The translations under genes were made by a program, and so were the position numbers. A stretch of 10,632 nt of DNA, from positions 1-10,632 of the forward strand of contig JAJRVH010000166.1 of assembly GCA_021545625.1 (NCBI GenBank). The letters run 5' to 3'. Of this stretch, positions 4,380 to 10,632 are shown in pieces (within the stretch, counting starts at the first letter, position 1; the number at the start of each line of letters is the position of its first letter). The notes under the pieces were generated by a model. That model had not been told where the DNA came from. It ran no database searches and worked only from the letters and a program-made list of their open reading frames with translations. Source of the DNA: Zetaproteobacteria bacterium. Lineage in GTDB: Bacteria; Pseudomonadota; Zetaproteobacteria; Mariprofundales; Mariprofundaceae.

Positions 4380-7300
4380 ATGACCGATTCCGTTTTGTCC
4401 ACCCGCATTATTCTGCTCAGGGGCGAGTCCGCGCTGTCCGAATTTCGCCATGACAAGCTTCGGGCCGCCATGGCCGGGGCGGATATCGGGGTGGACCGGA
4501 TCGACAGTCACTGGCTGCATATCGCCGAGGTGGACGAGTCACAGCAGGCCTGGACGCGGCAGGACAGCGAACTGCTGGGCGAGTTGCTCGGGCATGCGCC
4601 GGAAGCATTCGAGGCGGACGCCTCCGACGACCTGTTCGTGGTGACGCCGCGCATCGGCACGATCAGCCCGTGGTCGTCCAAGGCGACCGATATTGCCCGC
4701 CTGTGCGGTCTTGAGCGCCTGAACAGGCTGGAGCGCGGTGTCGTCTATCGCCTGCATGGCCTGCGGGCGGAACAGCGGGAGCGTGCCGCGGCGTTGCTGC
4801 ATGACCGGATGACAGAATCGGTGCATGCGGATGCGTCCGGGCTGAACCGGCTGTTCGATCATCAAACACCGGCTCCGCTGGTCACGATTGATGTGCTGGA
4901 TGGCGGCCGCGCGGCGCTGGAAGAGGCAAATGCGTCGCTGGGGCTGGCGCTGTCGGACGACGAGATTGACTATCTGCTGGAAAATTTCACGCAGCTCGGG
5001 CGCAACCCCAGCGATGCGGAGCTGATGATGTTTGCGCAGGCCAATTCCGAACATTGCCGGCACAAGATCTTCAATGCTGACTGGATGATCGATGGGGAGA
5101 GGCAGGAGTCCTCGCTGTTTGCGATGATCCGCAATACCCATGAAAAGAGTCCGGCCGGCACGCTGGTGGCCTACAGCGACAATTCGTCGGTCATCGAGGG
5201 AGCTGCGTCCCGCCGCTTTTATCCCGGCCGCGACGGTCGTTATGCCGAGCATGAGGATCAGACCCATATCCTGATGAAGGTCGAGACGCATAACCATCCG
5301 ACCGCGATCGCCCCGTTTCCGGGTGCAGCGACCGGATCAGGCGGCGAGATCCGCGACGAGGGCGCGACCGGCACGGGCGCGAAGCCGAAGGCGGGCCTGT
5401 GCGGCTTCTCGGTATCGAATCTGCGCATTCCCGGCTTCGAACAGCCGTGGGAAAGGGATTTCGGCCGGCCGGGACGTATCGCCCCGGCGCTCGATATCAT
5501 GATCGACGGGCCGATTGGCGCGGCGGCCTTCAACAACGAATTCGGACGCCCGAATCTGTGCGGCTATTTCCGGACCTACGAGATGGAGGTGCCGGCGGCG
5601 GACGGGTCGATGGAGCTGCGCGGTTATCACAAGCCGATCATGCTGGCCGGTGGCGTCGGTAATATCGATGCGCGGCATGTATACAAGAAGGATGTGCCGG
5701 CCGGCAGCCTGATCGTGCAGCTCGGCGGGCCGGCGATGCTGATTGGTCTTGGCGGCGGTGCGGCATCGAGCATGGATACGGGCAGCAATGCCGAGGCGCT
5801 GGACTTCGATTCGGTACAGCGCGGCAATCCGGAGATGGAGCGGCGCTGTCAGGAGGTGCTGGATCGTTGCTGGCAGATGGGAGAGGAGAATCCGATCCTG
5901 TTCATCCACGACATCGGGGCGGGCGGGCTGTCCAACGCGGTGCCCGAGCTGATCGACGATGCCGGCCGCGGCGGCTGGATCGATCTGCGCGCCGTGCACA
6001 ATATGGAACCGGGCATGAGTCCGATGCAGATCTGGTGCAACGAGGCGCAGGAGCGCTACATGCTGGCCATCGCTCCGGAATCGCGCGAGCTGTTCACGCG
6101 CATATGCGAGCGCGAGCGCTGCCTGTTCGCCGTGCTGGGCGAAGCGACGGAGGAGCGGCGGCTGGTCGTCGACGATCCGGCCTTCGGCAACAGGCCGGTC
6201 GACCTGCCGCTTGATGTGTTGCTCGGCAAGCCGCCGAAGATGACGCGCGACGTGCGGCATGTCGCAAGGCCCGCAGCGGCGCTGGATCTGAATGCCATTG
6301 ATATGAACGATGCGGTGCGTCGCGTGTTGCGGCTTCCGTCGGTGGCCAGCAAGGAGTTTCTGATCACCATCGGCGACCGCTCGGTAACGGGACTGGTGGC
6401 GCGCGACCAGATGGTCGGGCCATGGCAGGTGCCGGTGGCCGACGTGGCTGTCACCGCGACCGATTACCGCGCCTATACCGGTGAGGCGATGGCCATGGGC
6501 GAACGCACACCGCTCGCCGTGCTGGATGCGCCGGCGAGCGGCCGCATGGCGATTGCCGAGGCGCTGACCAATATCGCGGCGGCCGACATCGACAGGATCG
6601 GCGACATCAAGCTGTCGGCCAACTGGATGGCCGCCTGCGGCCATGACGGCGAGGATGCGGCCCTGTTCGACACGGTGCGTGCGGTCGGCATGGAACTGTG
6701 CCCCGAACTCGGCATCTCGATTCCGGTGGGCAAGGATTCGTTGTCGATGAAAACGGTCTGGGAGACGCAGGAAGGCCGCCGCGAAATGACGGCGCCGTTG
6801 TCGCTGATCGTTTCCGCCTTTGCGCCGGTTGTCGATATCCGGCGCACGCTGACGCCGGAGTTGCGCCGCGATGCCGGCGAAAGCGACCTGATCCTGCTCG
6901 ATCTCGGCATGGGCAGGAACCGGCTCGGCGGTTCGGCGCTGGCGCAGGTGTACGGCGCGACCGGCGAAACGGCGCCGGATATCGATGAGCCGGCCCTGCT
7001 GAAGGCATTGTTCGACGGTATCCGGCGCCTGAGCCGAGAAGGCCTGTTGCTGGCCTATCACGACCGTTCCGACGGCGGTCTGTTCGTGACGCTGTGCGAA
7101 ATGGCCTTTGCCGGGCGCGCCGGCGTGCATGTGCAGCTGGAAACCCTGAGCGGCGACTGCTGCGGAGACGAATTGCCGGTATTGTTCAACGAGGAGGCTG
7201 GCGCGGTACTGCAGATCCGCCGCGCCGACCGGGAGCGCGTGCTGGCGCACCTGGCCGACTGCGGTCTGGGGCATGTCACGCATGTCATCGGCGAAGTGGT

Positions 7301-8300
7301 CGCCGGCGATCAGCCCCGGATGCGTTTCGGTTGCCATGACAGGATGGTGATCGACGAGGATGTGATCGAACTGCAGCGCCTGTGGAGCGAAACGAGCTTC
7401 CGCATGGCGGCGCTGCGCGACAACAGCGACTGCGCCCGCGAGGCGTTCGAGGCGATTGCTCCGGACAATACCGGCCTGGTGGCCGATCTCAGCTTCGATC
7501 CGGCCGAGGATATCTGTGCGCCGTTCGTCAACCGGGCCCGGCCGAGGATGGCCGTGTTGCGCGAGCAGGGCGTGAACGGGCAGATTGAGATGGCCGCGGC
7601 CTTCGATCGGGCCGGCTTCGAATGCGTCGATGTGCACATGTCCGACATCATCGACGGCCGGGTGCAACTCGACGAATTCAAGGGGCTGGTTGCCTGCGGC
7701 GGATTTTCGTTCGGTGACGTGCTCGGCGCCGGCCGCGGCTGGGCCGCGTCGATCCGGCACAATGCCCGTGCACGGGATCAGTTCGATGCCTTTTTCCATC
7801 GTCCGGACAGCTTTGCGCTCGGCGTCTGCAACGGCTGCCAGATGCTCAGCTCCCTGAAGGATATCATTCCCGGTGCCGCGCACTGGCCGCGCTTTCTGCG
7901 CAATCGCTCCGAGCAGTTCGAGGCGCGGTTGCTGCAGGTCGAGATCGTCGAATCGCCGTCGCTGTTTCTGCGCGGCATGGAAGGTTCGCGCCTGCCGCTG
8001 GTCGTCGCGCACGGCGAGGGTCGGGTGGCTTTCGACGACGATGCGCAGATGCGCAACGCGCATGTCAGCCTGTGCTATATCGATGCGGCCGGCCGACCGG
8101 CCGAGCGCTATCCCGCCAATCCGAACGGGTCGCCCGGAGGCATTGCCGGGCTGACGACGCAGGACGGCCGTTTCACGATCATGATGCCGCATCCGGAGCG
8201 ACTGTTCCGCAGCGTGCAGTACTCCTGGCATCCGGACGAATGGGGCGAGGACGGGCCGTGGCTGCGCATGTTCCGCAATGCGCGGGCATGGCTGGATTAG
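4380..8300 (+). CDS. purL: Phosphoribosylformylglycinamidine synthase, single-chain form
   Basis: 1306 residues, close to the 1295 of E. coli PurL. The enzyme converts FGAR, glutamine and ATP to FGAM in the fourth step of purine synthesis. In order it has a PurS-like N-terminal part (about 1-150), a linker, the paired AIRS-type synthetase domains (about 210-1000) and a class I glutaminase (about 1040-1306). The synthetase begins with the hallmark ANSEHCRHK (H225). GLGGGAASSMDTGSN and HDIGAGGLSNAVPEL are nucleotide-binding motifs. In the glutaminase, GVCNGCQ gives the nucleophile C1150, and PHPERLFR gives H1271 and E1273, so the catalytic triad is complete. I prefer the ATG at 4380, with AGGA 8 nt before it, over the in-frame ATG at 4371, which lacks a ribosome binding site. 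The 174 bases between the rpsT terminator and the start hold a short hairpin but no convincing promoter. pyrG follows 63 bp downstream. Confidence 0.98.
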   Translation: MTDSVLSTRIILLRGESALSEFRHDKLRAAMAGADIGVDRIDSHWLHIAEVDESQQAWTRQDSELLGELLGHAPEAFEADASDDLFVVTPRIGTISPWSSKATDIARLCGLERLNRLERGVVYRLHGLRAEQRERAAALLHDRMTESVHADASGLNRLFDHQTPAPLVTIDVLDGGRAALEEANASLGLALSDDEIDYLLENFTQLGRNPSDAELMMFAQANSEHCRHKIFNADWMIDGERQESSLFAMIRNTHEKSPAGTLVAYSDNSSVIEGAASRRFYPGRDGRYAEHEDQTHILMKVETHNHPTAIAPFPGAATGSGGEIRDEGATGTGAKPKAGLCGFSVSNLRIPGFEQPWERDFGRPGRIAPALDIMIDGPIGAAAFNNEFGRPNLCGYFRTYEMEVPAADGSMELRGYHKPIMLAGGVGNIDARHVYKKDVPAGSLIVQLGGPAMLIGLGGGAASSMDTGSNAEALDFDSVQRGNPEMERRCQEVLDRCWQMGEENPILFIHDIGAGGLSNAVPELIDDAGRGGWIDLRAVHNMEPGMSPMQIWCNEAQERYMLAIAPESRELFTRICERERCLFAVLGEATEERRLVVDDPAFGNRPVDLPLDVLLGKPPKMTRDVRHVARPAAALDLNAIDMNDAVRRVLRLPSVASKEFLITIGDRSVTGLVARDQMVGPWQVPVADVAVTATDYRAYTGEAMAMGERTPLAVLDAPASGRMAIAEALTNIAAADIDRIGDIKLSANWMAACGHDGEDAALFDTVRAVGMELCPELGISIPVGKDSLSMKTVWETQEGRREMTAPLSLIVSAFAPVVDIRRTLTPELRRDAGESDLILLDLGMGRNRLGGSALAQVYGATGETAPDIDEPALLKALFDGIRRLSREGLLLAYHDRSDGGLFVTLCEMAFAGRAGVHVQLETLSGDCCGDELPVLFNEEAGAVLQIRRADRERVLAHLADCGLGHVTHVIGEVVAGDQPRMRFGCHDRMVIDEDVIELQRLWSETSFRMAALRDNSDCAREAFEAIAPDNTGLVADLSFDPAEDICAPFVNRARPRMAVLREQGVNGQIEMAAAFDRAGFECVDVHMSDIIDGRVQLDEFKGLVACGGFSFGDVLGAGRGWAASIRHNARARDQFDAFFHRPDSFALGVCNGCQMLSSLKDIIPGAAHWPRFLRNRSEQFEARLLQVEIVESPSLFLRGMEGSRLPLVVAHGEGRVAFDDDAQMRNAHVSLCYIDAAGRPAERYPANPNGSPGGIAGLTTQDGRFTIMMPHPERLFRSVQYSWHPDEWGEDGPWLRMFRNARAWLD

Positions 8301-8334
8301 GGGCATTTTGATGGCCTTGGTGGTGGCATCCGGC

Positions 8335-8355
8335 CGGGCGTTCTGTTAACGTCCG
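8335..8355 (+). promoter_or_regulatory. Small hairpin in the purL-pyrG gap
   Basis: CGGGCGTT (8335-8342) can pair with AACGTCCG (8348-8355) over 8 bp, with one G-U pair and a CTGTT loop. It ends 8 nt before the pyrG start. No T tract follows, so it is a poor intrinsic terminator. It may be leader structure, or part of a promoter (TGTTAA at 8344-8349 is a weak -10 candidate). Confidence 0.3.
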
Positions 8356-8363
8356 CGCCCGTC

Positions 8364-10001
8364 ATGAATAACACTACCAAATTCGTTTTTGTCACTGGCG
8401 GGGTCGTGTCCTCGCTCGGCAAGGGCATTGCCGCGGCATCGCTGGCCGCCCTGTTCGAGGCGCGCGGTCTCAGGGTCACGATGCAGAAGCTCGACCCGTA
8501 TATCAATGTCGATCCGGGCACGATGAGTCCCTTCCAGCATGGCGAGGTGTTTGTCACCGATGACGGCGCCGAAACGGATCTGGATCTCGGGCATTACGAG
8601 CGCTTTACCCATGCGACGATGTCCAGGCGCTCGAACTATACCACCGGTCGCATTTACGAGTCGGTGATCCGGCGCGAACGGCGCGGCGATTATCTGGGCG
8701 CTACGGTGCAGGTGATTCCGCATATCACCGATGCAATCAAGAATGCGATTCTTTCGCTCCGGGCCGAGGATGTGGATATCGCGCTGGTCGAGATCGGAGG
8801 CACGGTCGGCGACATCGAGTCGCAGCCTTTCCTGGAGGCGATCCGGCAGCTACGCTTCGATCTGGGCAAGAAGAACACCGCCTATATTCATCTGACGCTG
8901 CTTCCCTATATCGCCTCGGCCGGCGAGATCAAATCCAAGCCGACCCAGCATTCGGTGCAGAAACTGCGCGAGATCGGCATCCAGCCGGACGTATTGCTGT
9001 GCCGTTCCGAGCGTCCGATCCCGAAGGGGCAGAAGGACAAGATCGCGCTGTTCTGCAACGTCGATCGCGATGCGGTGATCGATGCGCCGGACGTGGATAC
9101 GATCTACGCCGTACCGCTGAGTCTGCGCGAGGGGCGCCTCGGTACCGCCGTGCTGGAGCATTTCGGTATCGAGGACAAGCAGCCCGATCTTTCGGTCTGG
9201 GAACGGATCTGCGAGCAGATCCGCTCGCCGGAGCGGGAAGTCCGTATTGCGATGGTTGGCAAATATGTCGAGCTGGCTGACGCCTACAAGTCGATCAACG
9301 AGTCGCTGATCCACGGCGGCATGGCCAATGGCGTGCGTATCAGGATCGAATACATCGATGCCGAATCGCTGGAGAAGAGTGGCCCCGCCCCGCTGGAGGG
9401 CATGCACGGCATTCTGGTGCCGGGCGGCTTCGGCGAGCGCGGCACCGAGGGCAAGATGGTGGCGATCCGGTATGCGCGCGAGAACGGGGTGCCGTTTCTC
9501 GGCATCTGTCTCGGCATGCAGCTGGCCGTGATCGAATTCGCCCGGCATGTGGCGGGCCTTGAGGACGCCAACAGCAGCGAGTTCGACGAGCGGGCCGAAC
9601 ATCCGGTGATTGCGCTGATGACCGAGTGGGAGAAGGACGGTTCCCGGGTACAGCGCAGCGCCGACAGCGACCTGGGCGGCACGATGCGCCTGGGCGGTTA
9701 TCCCTGCCGGCTGATTCCGGGCACGCATGCGTCCGCTGCCTATGGAAAGGACGAGATCCGCGAGCGCCATCGTCACCGTTACGAGTTCAATAATACCTAC
9801 CGGGAGCAGCTGGAGGCTGCCGGGCTCGTGGTTTCGGGCACATTGCCGGATGATTCGCTGGTCGAGATCGTCGAGGTGCGCGATCACCCGTGGTTCGTCG
9901 CCTGCCAGTTCCATCCGGAGTTCCTGTCTCGTCCCTATGCGCCACATCCGCTGTTCATGGCCTTTGTCGGGGCTTCCAGAAAGCATTCGGAGGCATCGTG
10001 A
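8364..10001 (+). CDS. pyrG: CTP synthase
   Basis: 545 residues, the same length as E. coli PyrG. It aminates UTP to CTP with ATP and glutamine and is allosterically activated by GTP. The N-terminal amidoligase domain (about 1-266) opens with FVFVTGGVVSSLGKG, whose P-loop includes K20, and continues with KLDPYINVDPGTMSP and VEIGGTVGDIES. The C-terminal class I glutaminase (about 290-545) has LVPGGFGERG for the oxyanion region, GICLGMQ with nucleophile C382, and CQFHPEF with H517 and E519. All key residues are present. The ATG start matches the family N-terminus, but no Shine-Dalgarno sequence precedes it. The stop overlaps the GTG of kdsA. CTP is a substrate for KDO activation, so the pairing with kdsA makes metabolic sense. 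Confidence 0.98.
   Translation: MNNTTKFVFVTGGVVSSLGKGIAAASLAALFEARGLRVTMQKLDPYINVDPGTMSPFQHGEVFVTDDGAETDLDLGHYERFTHATMSRRSNYTTGRIYESVIRRERRGDYLGATVQVIPHITDAIKNAILSLRAEDVDIALVEIGGTVGDIESQPFLEAIRQLRFDLGKKNTAYIHLTLLPYIASAGEIKSKPTQHSVQKLREIGIQPDVLLCRSERPIPKGQKDKIALFCNVDRDAVIDAPDVDTIYAVPLSLREGRLGTAVLEHFGIEDKQPDLSVWERICEQIRSPEREVRIAMVGKYVELADAYKSINESLIHGGMANGVRIRIEYIDAESLEKSGPAPLEGMHGILVPGGFGERGTEGKMVAIRYARENGVPFLGICLGMQLAVIEFARHVAGLEDANSSEFDERAEHPVIALMTEWEKDGSRVQRSADSDLGGTMRLGGYPCRLIPGTHASAAYGKDEIRERHRHRYEFNNTYREQLEAAGLVVSGTLPDDSLVEIVEVRDHPWFVACQFHPEFLSRPYAPHPLFMAFVGASRKHSEAS
9989..9993 (+). promoter_or_regulatory. Ribosome binding site of kdsA inside the end of pyrG
   Basis: GGAGG lies within the last codons of pyrG, 4 nt before the GTG at 9998. 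Together with the GTGA stop/start overlap it points to translational coupling of kdsA to pyrG. Confidence 0.7.
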
Positions 10002-10632
10002 CGCAGCGCCGGATCCGTGTGGCTGACTTTGAAATCGGCAACGAACTTCCGTTCGTATTGCTGGCCGGGCCGTGCGTGATTGAGGGAGAGGATTTCACGC
10101 TACGGACGGCCGAGGCCCTGCGCGGGATCGCTGCCCGCGCCGGCGTGCCTCTGATCTTCAAGTCCAGCTTCGACAAGGCCAACCGAACCAGCAAGGACGG
10201 TTTCCGCGGACCGGGCATGGACGAAGGGCTGCGCATTCTGCAGCGCGTCAGGGACGAGCTGGATCTGCCGGTCGTTACCGATGTGCACACGCCGGAGCAG
10301 GCTGCACCCGTGGCCGAGGTGGCCGATGTGTTGCAGACGCCGGCCTTTCTGTGCCGTCAGACTGATTTTATCCGGGCCGTGGCGGCGACGGGCAGGGTGG
10401 TCAATATCAAGAAGGGACAGTTTCTGGCGCCGTGGGATATGCGGCACGTACTGGACAAGGCGCTGGCTGCCGGCAACGGGCAGATCATGCTGTGCGAACG
10501 GGGAGCCAGCTTTGGCTACAATAATCTCGTTTCCGATATGCGATCGCTGATGGTGATGCGCGAGTTCGGAGCCCCCGTCGTCTATGATGCCACGCATTCC
10601 GTGCAGCAGCCTGGCGGACTTGGCGGCGCGAC
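9998..10632 (+). CDS. kdsA: 3-deoxy-8-phosphooctulonate (KDO-8-phosphate) synthase, 3' end outside the window
   Basis: The first 211 residues are visible of a protein usually about 280 long; the frame is open to the window edge. The enzyme condenses arabinose 5-phosphate with phosphoenolpyruvate to make KDO-8-phosphate for lipopolysaccharide in the cytoplasm. Family motifs in order are LLAGPCVIE, FKSSFDKANRTS, TDVHTPEQAAPVAEVAD, PAFLCRQTDF, NIKKGQFLAPWDM, ERGASFGYNNLVSDMRSL and YDATHSVQ. C26 in GPC and H200 in THS match the metal ligands C11 and H185 of the Aquifex enzyme. E. coli KdsA has asparagine at the first position and needs no metal, so this is the metal-dependent type. The start is GTG, overlapping the pyrG stop by 3 bases, with GGAGG upstream. 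eno often follows in related genomes but cannot be seen here. Confidence 0.96.
   Translation, partial: MTQRRIRVADFEIGNELPFVLLAGPCVIEGEDFTLRTAEALRGIAARAGVPLIFKSSFDKANRTSKDGFRGPGMDEGLRILQRVRDELDLPVVTDVHTPEQAAPVAEVADVLQTPAFLCRQTDFIRAVAATGRVVNIKKGQFLAPWDMRHVLDKALAAGNGQIMLCERGASFGYNNLVSDMRSLMVMREFGAPVVYDATHSVQQPGGLGGA

Noticed and set aside
5337..8306. A 989-codon open frame on the minus strand opposite purL
   Set aside because: It is the antisense shadow of a GC-rich gene. The protein is rich in His, Arg, Gln and Ala with no recognisable domain, while purL on the other strand is a full-length match with all catalytic residues.
8850..9986. A 378-codon minus-strand frame opposite pyrG
   Set aside because: It is an antisense shadow of pyrG without domain features.

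Overview
The window looks like a stretch of core chromosome from a GC-rich Gram-negative bacterium, most likely a beta- or gammaproteobacterium. Three things support this. PurL is the long single-chain form with a fused glutaminase. CTP synthase is followed directly by kdsA, the gene for the KDO-8-phosphate synthase of lipopolysaccharide synthesis. The S20, PhoH and PurL proteins read like those of that group. I cannot name the genus. I see no insertion sequence, prophage, CRISPR array or other sign of recent transfer.

Layout. On the minus strand at the left edge lies tRNA-Gly(GCC), with a strong promoter and what looks like a terminator cut by the window edge. A PIN-PhoH protein gene (267-1634, +) follows. 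It runs head-on into a gene for a fused phosphotransferase-like/P-loop kinase protein (1638-3149, -), with only 3 bp between the stop codons. Upstream of that kinase on the same strand is a two-CBS-domain gene (3222-3665, -), separated from it by a clear intrinsic terminator. The CBS gene is divergent from rpsT (3886-4149, +), and the 220-bp gap between them holds a promoter candidate for each direction. After the rpsT terminator come purL (4380-8300), pyrG (8364-10001) and the start of kdsA (9998 to the right edge), all on the plus strand.

How the genes relate. tRNA-Gly and S20 serve translation, and both have TTGACA-16 bp promoters followed by GC-rich discriminators, the usual form of growth-rate and stringently controlled promoters. 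purL and pyrG are glutamine-dependent steps of purine and CTP synthesis. CTP is also consumed when KDO is activated, so pyrG-kdsA is a sensible pair, and the GTGA overlap suggests translational coupling. The PIN-PhoH protein is a probable RNA-processing ATPase. The kinase fusion and the CBS protein are the least understood genes here.

I did not find a convincing new system. The points worth a second look are mostly regulatory: the terminator placed 17 nt before the kinase gene, the 3-bp convergent junction, small hairpins in front of phoH, purL and pyrG, and the metal-dependent-type KdsA.
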